Source: Acanthaster planci (Eukaryota > Echinodermata > Asteroidea > Valvatida > Acanthasteridae). From it: a DNA stretch of 64,000 bases. The translations under genes were made by a program, and so were the position numbers. Of the stretch, positions 1 through 14,400 are shown piece by piece; position 1 is the first letter of the stretch, and every line of letters starts with the position of its first letter. The notes beneath the pieces are model-generated. The model was not told where the DNA came from and ran no database searches. It saw only the letters and a program-made list of their open reading frames with translations. The DNA is taken from the NCBI RefSeq assembly GCF_001949145.1, contig NW_019091485.1, positions 465,807 through 529,806 of the forward strand, written 5' to 3'.

Positions 1-2402
1 AGACCATTGTTACCTAACACATCCCCCCCCCCGGATGTCTGAAAAGAATTCCTCGGATTCCATTGAAACAATGACCAACACAAAGTGGGGGGGTTCTCTC
101 CGTCTCACATCTTGCTTCATATTTGTTAATTTCCCATGTGAAAAGTGGGTTGGGCTACACAGGATTATTCCATTGTCGTGTTGGGATGTAGCTTTTGGCT
201 TTTAGGCTGCTACAGTAGTTCTTTAATTGATTCATCACTGTGATATATATTTTTGAAAGCAGTCCAAATCCTCCTGTCCAGTCTTCACCTTAAGTTAGAG
301 TCACCCAAAACAAACAAGAAATCCAGGGAAAAAGACAATTTATTGAATGACTAACATCTATTTTTTTTTTTTTTTTTGGTTACGGGACATCTGATCAGCC
401 TTGCGGGAATGACCAGACAGTCAATCTCTCTGATCATGATTTGACAAATGACCTTAGAGGGTCAAGATCAAATGGGTCTTGTCAATTTTCTTGCCCTGTC
501 TCTTATTTTGATGTGTCCTGATATTACTCATAGTACGTTTTCACCTCAGTTAAAAAAAAATGGACCTGTAGGAGTTTTGAATTCACCTTACGTAAATAAA
601 AGCGACCCCTCTTGTGCACACGTGTTTACTGAGGAGACAAGTTTTTGAAAACTGGACAGATTTCTTTGCTGGTGTATTCACACTCTACATCATAATTTTG
701 GGCAGAAATTTGTTTAATCCTTTCAAGTTGAAACTACTTAATTAACAAAAAGGTTAAACATAAAGTGGCGTTGTCTTTAATTTTCAACTGATAATTTGAA
801 AAAAGTGTCATAAAATGGGAATATGAAAATCAGTAGCTCTGCTTTAATTTTGATCCTAGGAATAAGATACATGTACATGTAACAAAACTATCCATGTACA
901 TTATAGATTTCTCATCGCGGAAGAAAATAGTTTTCCCCCATTCTAGCAGGAGAATTAAACAGCAGTTATGTCTCTTTAAAGACTTGTACATGTGTTGCTT
1001 TGTGTAGTGAATAAGGCATATTGTTGATTCATCAGAGGTGTCGCACGTGAACATGCAGACTTGTGAACATCACCAGTAAACTCTAGGCATGGCAGGATTA
1101 GGCCCCACCCACTGTCCAGCACACTTGAACACCTGTCAGATAAGTCATCTTTTGACTTTCTGTCCTCTAGCAAGGAATAACACAGTTATTCCTTGGAGTA
1201 AACTGTCCTGTGAGTGTTTCTTTACCTTGATGATATGAGTAGTAATGTTTATGGTTGGAAAGTTTTTGTTTCTCCAGAGATTCCAGGTTAATGACTTATT
1301 TTGTGTGGTTTACCATTCATTCCTTTGAAGCTACAGTAGATCAGGTCTGGAATGAATACACTCTGTATTTCTATATTGAATCAAGTGTCAAACATATACA
1401 TGTACAGTAATTTGACATTGATCCAATATAGAAACATGGAGTTGCTAGAAACAGTGTAGTTTTTATGTGTGTGTGTGTCTCAGGACTTTGGGTTTCTAAT
1501 ACAATGAAATGAAACAAATTTCTTTCCCTGAGTTTGAGATGTTTTCTTGGTCTCATGGGGAAAGAATCAAGTATGATTAACATTTTACTCAAGGCAAGGT
1601 TTTGAATAACTGTGAAGTCAGACCCATTTCTGTCCTTTTTGTGTGAACACACTTAGATTATAGAAAAGGGCCAATGTACTGGTATGTCACTTGCCAAAGA
1701 TTAATTAACTTTACCTGCAAGTGACTAATTAAAATTACCTTTGAACTAAAATCTTTTCCGAGGACTTGCAACGTACATTAAATGATGCAGCATTTTCAGT
1801 CTGTAATTCTTCAGAGCCAACTCAGCATTTAGGCTGTAGCTGATGCTGGCCTGTCAGACAGTGGCATCAAGGCTTCTGAACCACCCAAAGCCTTACCACG
1901 CCTATACACACACCTTTCTGCTTGAAAAAGAAAAGAAAATTTAACAGGAATAAAAGAGTGCACTGCAAAAAGGATCACTGTGCATTAGCCCACTTGGGTG
2001 AGAAATATACAGCCTGGCCCCACCATTCTTAATATTAGCCATGACTCATATCCCAGTCTCGGCACGTCTCTGCACCACAAATGTAAAAGGGCCCTTCCTC
2101 CACACGGAAATTTGTCAGCAAAAACATATTTATAAGAGCCGTGTTTGCAGTAAAGTGGTAAAGCGTGACCCAAGCTGCCGCTCAATCAGGGCTGTACCAC
2201 GGACTCAAGTCACATCAGCAGAGTGTAAGAAGATCAGCAAATTGGGATTGGAAAAAAAGGAAGAAATTCCACAAAGTGTAAAGCCCTGAAAGGTACTTTG
2301 TGTTTATGGAAAAATATTACTCGAGAGGTATTTCACTGGACAAATTTTGAGTCGACAGTCTTTTTTGGATGGTTACCGGTGATCAACATCAAAACTATCG
2401 TC
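1..2402. other. Upstream sequence without a recognised gene
   Basis: No exon, domain or RNA gene is recognisable. The stretch holds a C-run near 25-32, a T-run at 361-377 and a short palindromic TACATGTA block near 868-882. Open frames here are short and have no family signature. It probably contains the promoter and any 5' untranslated exons of the PH-actin gene, but no core-promoter element is clear enough to place. Confidence 0.5.
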
Positions 2403-2429
2403 ATGGTTCTGAATGAGGATTTAGAAGCG
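2403..2429 (+). CDS. PH-actin exon 1 (proposed start codon)
   Basis: An ATG opens nine codons (MVLNEDLEA) that end at a good donor, GCG|gtaaga, in phase 0, matching the phase-0 acceptor at 6235. The acidic residues join smoothly to ELEDAAH of exon 2. The start is inferred from frame and splice sites only. A transcript could instead begin elsewhere. Confidence 0.5.
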
Positions 2430-5400
2430 GTAAGAACAATTTGTTATTCTTCTTCCAATTCAAAACCAAGCTCGAGCATTCACCAAATAAGTCAGGGTTT
2501 CAGACTGAAGTTGTATAATTTTGTATTGTTTTTCTCAATTCCACCCAAGAACTCTGGGGAAGGAATTAATCTACACTGTAACTATTATTAAGCCTGGTGT
2601 ATGCCCCTTGAAACTTTTCTCTTGAAATTGGATTTCCTGTCTTTGGATTTCTTGCCTGACTTTTCTTTCCTCCTGTATGAGTACAACTCGTCTTGTGCAA
2701 CATCAAGATGGATTAAATTAAGTTGTTAGTGTACATAACTTTATACCATTTTGTACAAAGCTGCTGCAAAGTGTTTGTTGACCTGAAATATACCAGTACC
2801 AAGTTTGGAAGTTTGAAGGCATGAGATTTGGATCCTAGTACCGTACCTTCTTTCTCCTGTGAGAAAGATTCTGCTAAGATTGAAACATCACAATTCCTTT
2901 GACTTTTCGACTTCTTTCTAAAGGGTGAAAAATTATGTTTAATTTGGAAAACGTTTAGAAAACTTTTTTCTGCTTAAAGGTGTAAACGTCCCCCACTCTT
3001 ACCATGGTGTTTTTGAAAACTTTAAACACCACCAATTTTATACAATGTAAAGAGTTGACACAAAATTCCAGTGAGGAATTCATGGTAACTGAGAAGTAAA
3101 GTATTCTGAAAATCAAATTACATTTTACAGGCATCATTAATTACAATGAAAACACTTGCCAGATTGTGTTAATTAAAATGCCAAACCTCTAAAGAGGCTG
3201 TTCCGTTTCAGCTTTTGGGAAAATCTGTAAATGGATTTGGAACTTTTTTTGCTCAAATGTTTAAACATAAAACATCCCACCCTTATTTGTTTATAAAAGT
3301 ATTAATTGATAATGTGGTGGGTTTTTTTTTCTTTACTAATGTTAGGTTTGCTGTTACTTTGTCTCCATTGCTGCTAAGATATGACAGGGATATTTTTTTC
3401 TTGGGCAGAATTAAAGTAAACTTTTCGTACTTCACCTACTCAAACAGTTGAAAATCATTTTGTAATGTTACTTAAATAGCAAACTTATTCTGAAGCTCTT
3501 CACCTTTCAAAACTAGTCAATTATCAATTATTGTACCACTGTATTTAATATCAAATATAATAATAATTAATATGTATTAATTTAAGTAATTCTCAACTTA
3601 AAATTGATGTTTTCTGATTCTTCACAATAAGTTGACATAGCTTTTAAATTTGTTGAAATTCTGCTTAGTCTGGTAAGCACTGCTGCAGCTTGGATGCATT
3701 TTGGGGGTCTCAAGCAATCTTTACATGTATAGATGTTTTGACAAATCACCAGCTTTTACTTTACAATCTGTTCACAGTTATGATGTCAGTTATTTTTTAT
3801 ATTGTTAATGTCAAAATCCATTTCTGAAGTTACATCGAAAAGTTCATCTTGAGGATTAACAGGCATCAGCCACTACTGCATAGCAGAGTCCTCTTTTGCG
3901 TTTTTGTTGTTATCCGGGTTCTTTTTTAAATTGAAGCCCTGAAGCACACGTTTGTCATTAATACTTGTACAAACATGCCTTCTGGGCAGTTCTGATAAGA
4001 AGCAGAAATGCACAATGAACCTGGACCCATATCAGGGGTTTCCCAGTGTCATTTGTAGAAACATTCTATGGTATCTATCTTACCCAAATCTGCCATTCAT
4101 CACCTCCAAAAGTACAAGCCTTAGATTAGACATCTGAGATAAAGCACAAAGGATACTGAAACTCTGCTTGACCCTGCATGCACATTTGTTAAATTTGCTA
4201 TTTGCTGTGGACAGATTGTGAGTTCAACCTCGGTGGTATTTCTCTTTGACATGCACATCAAAACAATGCGTCCTACAATTTGCACAATGTATATTGAAAG
4301 TTAGAAAATTAATGTTTGCAGTTGTCTGTGAAATCCTTTGTACAAGACTTTAGTGTGTAGTTACAGACATTTCCCTAGAAAATATGGTGATCATTCTAGA
4401 TATTTTGGGTCATTAGACGAGGCTTGATAATATGCAGATTTTGCAAACTTTTCATATACCAGATGTTATACATGCATGTTAATGTACATGTACATGTAGG
4501 TTATTTAAACTTACCATTACATGTAGCTTTAGATCAGAAAACAAAATGTTGCATTCACACCTACTTGAAACGTCTATACAAATTACTGATTTATTACAAT
4601 ACAGTTTCTGGATTAGTGCCTGTTTGTGTGTAGAACCAAAATGTACATCGTACATTTTTTTAGCTGTCCCATGGATGATTAGAGAGTTTGTTTTATTGTT
4701 TGCATGAACAAACATGTATACATGTACATACGTAGGTACATGTAGCATTGCTTGGTGCTTCTTAATGCATCGGTATGAACCTCAGTAGAATCTGCCAGTA
4801 CTCAGTTACGTTAGGCTACATGTACTTTTGTTGGATATCCTACAGTATTATAAAGTATTTCATAGACCTTGCATCTGTGGAAAATGTATGCGAAAACATG
4901 TACATGTAGACAGTGTACCTGACGTGTATGATCTGGTAACTCACAGCTGCTTGTACTCTGTACATTGTTAATGCTGATATCCAGTCACTCACTTTTCAAT
5001 CACAGGTTCATCGCAAAATTGTGTATGTTTGGACACAAGTCATTTCACAAGTACACAAAGTAAGGGGTGAAAAGTGACAGTGAACAGACTGAAAGGAAGG
5101 CGTCTGCCACAGTTGATTTCAATAGCTTGGTGCTTGATTTGGGATACAAATGGTATTCCTTACATAAGGCGTCATAAGACGTGCTAGTGATTGACATACA
5201 TGTATGCTGACTTTGTTCTGACGCTGCTGATTGCAGCTCTCGTTAATTTCCTTTATCCCACTTCAGCTACTTGTGAGGACATCTGCACTGTGCAAAACAA
5301 GAGTGCATAGGATAAGCAGTATATTCACTAATATGGTGTGGAATATGAAAATTTTCATTTTAGTGTGCACGAAACCATTACTTTTGCACATACATGTACA

Positions 5401-8400
5401 TGTAGGTATTACGAAAGCAACAGAAGTGGTGCATACATGTAAGTGTCCTTATTTCTTCCATGTGGAGTTTGCTGATGTAAAAATTATGAAAAATTGGTCA
5501 ATCTTTCATATTTTACATCCACCTTACACCCAAAATGAAGTGTTCATGATTTGCAGGTTACAAGCATGGGTAGTTTTTCATTTTGTTTAATTTGTTAACT
5601 TCTCTCAAAACTGCAATTCAATTCAGATCAGGTAGTCCAAGGACTTACACTCTTCAGTTTACATTAAAGGTCAGAAAATAAGTATTAAAATGTTAAATTA
5701 ATTTAATAAGCGAACCGTTGACGGAAGTGGCTGGATAAGCAGTCATACTTAGAGCACATTTCTGCACCTCTCAATGCTTTAGTCCATAGCATCTGTGATC
5801 CCTGAAAACCATGTGACAACTCCAACTACCAATAAAGGACAACTATGTACATGTAATTTGTATATCATTAGTAAGTCAGATGCTGTCACCTGATTCTTCC
5901 TCAACTTACTCAAAATGTGTAACCTACGTGAAGCATTTCTAATAATATAATTAACATGTAGATCCCACTTGAGATCATTTTATATGTTAACACCAAGAAG
6001 TTTCAAAGAAGGTACATTATCAAATTGCTCACCATTACCAGTAAATTGTAAATTAACAGGAGTTGGCAGATTACTAAGAAACAAAACCTGCATGACCTTA
6101 CATTGGGATAGATTTAATTCAAAAAGAGTTCTCTCCATTTCCTGTACTGCTGTCTCTTAAAAACAGTAAGATCCAGTTTGGTAGCTTTCTTTACTCTCAT
6201 TTTTTCTCTGACATCTGTGTTTCTTCCTACCCAGGAGCTTGAGGATGCAGCCCATGTCTTACAAGATGCAATCAACAAACTCCAGCATGAGTACAAGCGT
6301 CTCAGCAGTGTACAGTATTCAGACGAAGAGGACAACAACAACCAGTTCACATCCTCTGAGCAAAAGCTTGCCAAGCTGTGCTTACGGAACCGCAAGTGCT
6401 TGTCCAGGGTAAGTTGGACCCAACCGGCAAGCCCAAAAGCAAGGAAGATTCAGCACATAAATACCGACAGGCCCAACAATGTTGTCCTGATTTCTCTGAA
6501 ACATTTTCTTGACCAACTCTATCCCATCTACATGTACACTGATAAATATATGTCTCCCCAGACACCTTTGTTTCAGTGTTTCTGTTGGTGCACAGCAGGT
6601 TTGCTTTGATAAAGATTCTTTGTGCAGTTATAAATGCTCATAAAAATGGGGCTCAACACTTAGCAAAAGGTAGTCATCTTGTACATGGAAGTAGGACTTG
6701 CATCTACAAAATAAAATGACCGAAGTCTTGTACATGTATCGTCATAAACATCAGTGTCAGTTGATCATTACATTACTGAAGCTATGATGACATTCCAAAT
6801 ACTAAATGGACCCTGCACTAATTAATTTGTGCCTACTGGTAGTAGGTTTAGAGTGCTAAAATAACATACTCTGACTTGTAAGTAGAGGAAGTTTTCCAAG
6901 TGCTACAAGTTATGCGACTGGTTAAGTCAGAAATTTTGACTTGAAATGGATTGAAGGCTGAGGTTTCTGACTTTTTTCAAGACTTCCTCGAGTTTATAGG
7001 AAAAGTATGTGAAATACAGACAGTCTGGTGTATTTGAACTACCACCGTAGCTGTAAAATTCGGGGGTTAATAACAGTGAAAAGCAAGAGGTGTCTGTGGG
7101 TTGATACAGCAGTTGTCTCACGTAGTGACCTCCTTGGGCCAACCCCTGGCCCAACAGGTGTCTTGGTGACTGTTAATTCCACATAATGCTTGACACATTT
7201 GACAGTGGTACGTTGCAATGATGATTCATTGATTTGATGCAATGAAAAGGATGGAAGGGAGAAGGGGAAGGAGATGTGACCATAAAGGAAAGGTCCTGAA
7301 ATCCATGATCTGCCTTTTGGTTTTGGTTGGTTTTGTTCGTTTTTTCAAAATCACCTTTTTATGTTCAATTTTTCAACTGAATATGGCAAATATATTGTGG
7401 GAATGACATATGCAATTAACTAATCCTGACAGAATGATATACTTCTGCATTGCAAAGACGTCCTCACAGATGAGGGTTAATGGAGCTAGAAAGCCTTCAG
7501 AGATCACCTATAGTACATGTATATTAATAGCATTGATTACAGTGTCACAGACATGGTTTTTTTTTTTAATTCTCAGATTGATTACATTTATTTGGATCCA
7601 CCTAGGGGATCATGGAGTGCACTGTCCTTCAATTACATTATCTCTGGTTATTCTGCATAAATTGTTCAAACTGGCAAGGAAGTTAGTTGCTTGAAGACAT
7701 TAATCTGTCAAGATACTTAATTCATAGTTGGAGTAGTTTTCTCTAATAATGTTAGAGCAAATGGATAATTGATGTACCTATCAAGGGGAATTGTGTTCTT
7801 GAATTCATGTCAGTGCATTAGTTGTTGTGAATATCATTATTTATTACGACTGCTGAATTCTGCGAGTGCAGTTTGCATTGAATTCATTAATTGTTCAGTT
7901 TAATATGCACTCATTGGAGATTTACTGAAGATGTTCAGTATAAATGTACATGTACCGGCACGTATCCTGTTGATAACATTCTGTTATATTACATGTATTT
8001 CAGTTGATGACCGTAGAATGGGAGAGTGAGAAGAAGTCAGAGAGCAGCTCAGAACTGAGCTCTGAGGTGAGCTCGGATGAACTGACTGACCATCAGGATT
8101 CTGACGGCTCTGAGATCTCCTCGGAGTGCTCCAGCTGCCTGAGTCACAAAAGAGACACGCAGACCTTTGCCGAGCTAGAATCCATCAGTGAGGAGGTGGT
8201 ACCGGAGGGACCCAGGCCCACCGACCTTAAGTCCTGCCGGGACTTTGTCCAGAGCCTGGCTGCCCAGGTGGAGGCCATGCAGGAGGCCATCCGCAAGAGC
8301 AAGGATGACCTCCTGAGTGAGGAGGTTCCCACAGTCAAGCAAAAGAGCAATTATCAGGAGACAAGCAGCTCCAGCGATACATTCCGCATCGGAAGCGGCG

Positions 8401-11400
8401 ACTACTCAGACGTCCCAGAGGAAGACCCTCACCTTGCCGAGCCTGAGTACATGTACAGCCTCAACAGCTCCAGGCTGGAGGATGATGGCAGCTATGAGAC
8501 TCCCATGAGACGAATGGACAGGCAGGTCAAAGGTCAGAATGGCCCCACAACAGCCAAGTTGCGCAACCATGCTCACCACCACAGCCAACTGACACACAGT
8601 TTGGACCAATCAGAGTATGAGGAAGTCCTGCGGGTACCTCGCCGCCACCAGAACAGGCCAGAGTCCGGCCAGAACTACATGGCGGTCTCCTCCATGTACA
8701 TAAACACAGAGGTTCCCATGAACAACTCGGCCAGGCTGGATGAGAACAGCACCAACCATATTCTGAACTCGTCAGTCCCTACCGCTGACGACACAGCAAT
8801 CTATGAATTCCCACCCGCAGATGACTGCTGTGAGGCCGATGAACATCTGGATAGGAGCATAAGGGGAAGTCTGTCCTCCAACCACCACGAGGAGGTCATA
8901 TACAAATATGATGGTCCCATCATATTTGGCATCAGTGATACCAGTGAGGTTGTTCACTTTGAAGAAAGGGATAATGTCAAGAAATGGGATCCGGTAAGCA
9001 AGAAAATACTTTGGAAGATAAAATTGAAATCCTAGTACACATTTTTGTCAATCCTACATGAACTTGTAGCTCTTTCTCTCTTATTGTGATAAAGATACGA
9101 AAAACCACCAAATTTGGGACACAAATTGGTTTTTACTAATTTTTATTAATTGAATAAGCCTACATGTATTTGTCACATCTTTTCTAAAGTTAAGTTATTT
9201 CAAGTCCATTTGTGAAGCACATAACGGCACAGTGTTAATTGTTGCAAATGAGTCATTCCATAAAGTTTGGGTCCAATTTCTTTCATGTTCCTCTCATACC
9301 TGACATAGGATTTTGTAAGTTTTTAACATGCACTTTAATTTCCATGAGTTATTAAGTAATGCAAATTACCTGCCAAACAAATTAAAATAGTTTAAAATCT
9401 ATTTCAGAGATATTCCCAAGTCAAATTGGACAGGTCAGGTGTAACAGAGACCAAAATATTCCTTTTGGAGCCTACATTTATCAATGATTCAAATGGAGAG
9501 TATGGTGATTTTGGCAGGTTTTCATATGGTTAATATGCCATCCACATTGTTGTGCTGAAGAATTGACACAAAGTTGGCTGAATCAGCTTGGATTTCATAA
9601 TGCTAAGGTTGCTGATTTTAAAACTGCAGTTTCATTGAAGGTGATTTTTTCCCCGTGCAAAGTGAATTATTTATCTTCTCAGAAATGTACATTGAATAAA
9701 GTACGTGGATAAAATGTAATTTAAAGAAATACGCAATGAAAGCAGAAAAATCTATCACTTTGAGGCCTTGCCAGTCTTACCGTTTGGATTTGATTGTCTC
9801 TTTATGTATGTAGGTGTAGAGCAGCGCAGAGAATAAATATGTATAACTTGATCTCCCACATTCTTACATGTACATTACTCCATACAGATTCCCATAGTGC
9901 AGGATCTATATTCCAACATCCAGCGGCACCAGCAGGATAGGGAGAGCCCCCTGTGCCGGGCAGGGGAGGTCAGCATGGAGGGCTACATGGAGAAGCTGCC
10001 TATGGGAAGACGCAGGGCTTCCTTCATCAAGAAGTGGAAGAAACGCTACTTCAGATCCAAACAGGGAAACCTCTTCTATTACGAGGTTGGTATGTTCCGA
10101 ACGTGCCCAACACCCAAGGCTTAGAATTCCCTGCATGCCCACTTCCTTAATCCAGTTAGAATGCTGGTGACTGCTGATCTCTTGCACAGCATTTTCTAGT
10201 GGAAAGGCAGGCATCACTGTTGGTAGCTCTATACTATAATCAGTGCAGCAGCATCAGAATGATATGTCTGTAAACAGCCTACAACAGTACCCATGCCTGA
10301 AGATGTAGCTGCTAGTCAGTGGATTCCGTATGCCCGTTATTTTTCCAGTCCTGGCCTAGGTTGCACATCACCAGTGAACCATACACAAGCACTGAATTGC
10401 TGATTCCAGAGTATCATGATAACAAAGTCTATCCGATAAACATGATAAATGGACCGGTACATTAAAAGCTCACCCTGCCGGTACCTGTGAAGAAGGAAGG
10501 TAATATGAAAGAGCCCCACATTTAAACTGCAAACCAAAATCAACCCAAGTCAGTGTGGAATCCAAATCCCAACTTCAAGCCAGACACTAAATCCTCTTTT
10601 TCAAATATCAGGAGCTGATGTTAAGTCTTGGTGAGGTTGTAGAGTTTTTTCTTTCAGGCATGGGAATCTTTCTTGTTTAAGCGGCCGGAATTCCATTTTT
10701 TTCACCTTCATATTTGTGGTCTTCGAGTTCAGTTTAAAAATGGAATAAATTTGGGGGCAAGTTGTAGGGGGGTAAATGTAGGTTGACCACGCGGCGCTCA
10801 AACTTCCCTAAAACTTAGTGAAATTTGTTCCTTGAAACAATTCAATTTAGACGACGCTTCGGGACCCTTCGATATGTACTAATTTTGCGGATTCCCACAA
10901 AACCTGAATTCTCTTTTCGTAACCAAAGGAGGGAACCAGTTAAGAGTGCTATCGTGAGCTCGCGCTTCGCCACAAAAATCCGACCCTGTAAAAATCAGAC
11001 TCTTACCTGTTATTGGTTAATTCCTCTCACATGACTGGCCATTCTCCTAATTATCATACATACGCATGTGCATTACTCCAAATGGGTCCGTATTTCATAG
11101 AGACAAATTCTTGGCAGAGCTCGAGGCCGCATGGCCAGCTGGCCATGTGCGAAGTGGCTTTTGGAAATTGGTACATGTTCATGTACTGTACACATATGCA
11201 GTCAGGAAACAAAATGAAAACAAGTGGAACTGGTTGTGGTGTGACAAATTTACTGGATGAAACGGAAGATGAGCATGTGGTGGGTGACTGTTTTCGTAAG
11301 CTTTACGACCCTGGAGAAGCATGGTGTGAGTGGTTGTGTTCGTATTAAGTATGGTACTTCCGGAGCAAAAGCATTGATACAGCATGCAGCTAAGTACTAC

Positions 11401-14400
11401 AAGCACCACAAACACTTTTGTGAAAGAAGAACGAACTGCATCACAGGTTTTACAAGTCCAATTAATTAGTAAAACAAAATCAGAGTAATTTTTTTAAATA
11501 ATGAGAAATGTCCTTGTAATTGAGAAGATTTTGCTTCAGTAAATTAGAGGCAAGGATTGCCTCCACAGCGCATCTAGAATCCAAAATTTTCCGGGGCCCT
11601 TAAGTGGGCCCTGCACCCCATGCCATAAGGCCTTCACGCTCCACGCTCACATTAGTCTCCCCATGATTAATTTCATCACAAATTATTTTCAGGGTTTTTT
11701 TGTTCATGCCCATTCATATGCCTGTTTCTTTTATCCTACCCCTCCAGGTGTATAGCTTAAATCGCAAAGAGTATTGTTGGGTTTGCCATAGGTAATATGA
11801 TTAAAGTACAATTCTGAATGTTTTAAATCTAATGAATACTACTTCTGACACCTTGCCTTCAAGACTTTGATTTTGCAAGTATATATTGTAAGTAATGGCA
11901 AGTTGCTCATAGCATTTGAGTCCAAGTGCAACACAGAGCATTACAATGCTCTCTTTTCTTCTTGATACTCCTTTGACAGGACCACAAAGCCAAGAAATCC
12001 CTGGGCTACATCCAGCTCGTCGGTGGTCGCATTACGGAGATCAGCAACAAATGCATCGAGGTCACAGACTTGGTGAGTCACTGTCGTGGCAAGGAAAGGC
12101 AGACAGACCCGCGCAATACCCACACACAGCCACATGCCGGATCCATCACTTGCTGGTGGCCGGGATGAGCAGAACCTCACAACCGCCAAATTCCGCCTTG
12201 TTAATTCTTGAGGAGTGGGATTTCCTGTCATTAAGGTCACGGCCCACTTGAACCTGTTAGGTTAGGTTTACAACTCCTGAGGGGTTGTCAAGAGGGTAGG
12301 GAGGAAAGGATTGACAACTTTTGATGTGTCTTCGTTGAAGCACTTTCCTGGATGTGATGCTATTGACCATGAAGGATGGCGAAGGGAAGGGGAGTCAAAA
12401 TGATGCATACTTAATGAGCAGGCAGTCCCAGTAGTACGGCACGTAGTCAGGTGTTAAAAGCACACTGGCTGTGGCCTTGGTTTCTTAATTATTTTGTGTG
12501 GTTAATGTACTTTTGAACATTTATAACAGCACCTTCAGCTTGTGCAGAATCTGAATAGTCCGTTGGTTGCTGTGGGTATGGCTTTTTAGTTTTAGTTGTT
12601 TGGTTTTGGTATTGTTCTTTGGTGAGGGCATAGGATACAATCTCTATCCAAGAAGCTATTTTCTACATGCAGGTGGTGAGTTCCATAACTTGCACAAGGC
12701 AATACCTCTGGCATTGCTCTTTACTGGTGTGATTTAACCTGAAAATAGCGTGTATGTTTTTCCTCAGAGGCCCAGGCCATCTCCCAGACAGAATGCAGAG
12801 CCCCCCTACAAAATCTCGGCTGTCCTATGCCTGATTTGTTTGTAACTTGATACCACCTATATTTGTAAATAAAAATTCATTATGAATACATCGCAGAAGT
12901 TTTGATTCAATCGGACATATGCTTTCATCATTTATGATTTACAGCATCATTCATGTTGGCTTGCTTGCATTGAGCAGGTCAGTGGGAAAAATCAAACCTA
13001 TTTTGGAGAAATGGACAATTTGGTATGTTGGATTTTCTTAGAATTGGTGTCAAAATTATCTGGAGACATTACTAAAAAACTCCCAATGGCTCTACACAAA
13101 CAACATGCATTCAAACGATATCAGAGAAAATGTCAAAGGGGAATCCAGGCTGTCTCCCACCCCACCCACCACCCACCCCTGGGCTCTTTTAGGATGAAAA
13201 CTCCAAACTTAGGATTCTGTTTGTTTTAAATACAACTCTTTTTACACAGAGATGCAAATGTTCAACATGAACATCAACAATTACAACTGTAGGTTAATGA
13301 AAACGTGCTTGGAAAACTTCAAACCTTCTTTGAATCGGTAAGTATGCCTGTCAGATTGGTCACTCAACACTGACAGCTACCTGACCCGTATTTTACTAGT
13401 ACGTCAGATCTGGAACTCAGACTACAGACACTAGATTAGCATTGTGTTCAGTGAAATGTGAGTGCCCCTTTGTGGTCAGACTAGACACACACGTCAGCCC
13501 TCAAACTGGTCCAACCCAATTATTTTTCTTCCTCCCAGAGGGGCAGAGTGTTACTGCTGCGATGCAGCAGCCGAATGGAATTTGAAGATTGGAAAGTCAT
13601 ACTGAATGCAGAGAGTGGCGTGTACAGCCCAACACCCAAATCGCCAGCGGTGCCAACCATCAGAAAGGTCAGTCTGGAATTTTGATGACTGAATACTCCT
13701 CTCTAGAATTCCCAGAAGACCAGAGCAAGTGATTGTTTGTCCCTCCAGAATGTCAACTTGTCCATTTTAGATCTTATTTTCTGCATCAAGTATTAGCAGA
13801 ATGCTTCAGAAATCCATTTCACTTTTCTTCACAAAGATTTAGACATGTTGTAACACTTCTCTTTGTTTTACATTTTAGAGTCGATAGCAAAAACTTTAGA
13901 ATCGGTCACCCTAGATTATCGGGTAAAGCCATAAATTCCATTATTTTCCCCAATAATTCAAGACTTGTTCAGGGGATGTAAACCTCTGCTATGTCTTCTT
14001 TTACTCTCCCCGTGGCCACCCCCCTAAAGGCCAATGTATAATCCTTGCATTTTCTTAAAAGATGTCCCAGAATGCAGCTGAGAAAGCATGCCCATGGACC
14101 TTGCTCCTAGCAAGTTAGGGTGAGCATCAATAGTTTTAAACCGGTGTCCATCTTCTCCAGAGCCTGCGCTAAAGTCCATCATTGAACTGTGTATGAAGTA
14201 CGGGAACTGAATTTGCCTGCATGCATTAAAAAGTGTTAGAATAGATGTAATTGAATTATTTCTGCTTTTAAATATCATTTGACCTGAAAGCAGATCTACA
14301 GTATTCTAAGCAGGCTTTATTTTATTGCTCACTCTAATTCCAATGACTTCAGCATGTTGCCATCATCGACATGGGTGGTTGCTCAGTGCGTGCCGGTGTC

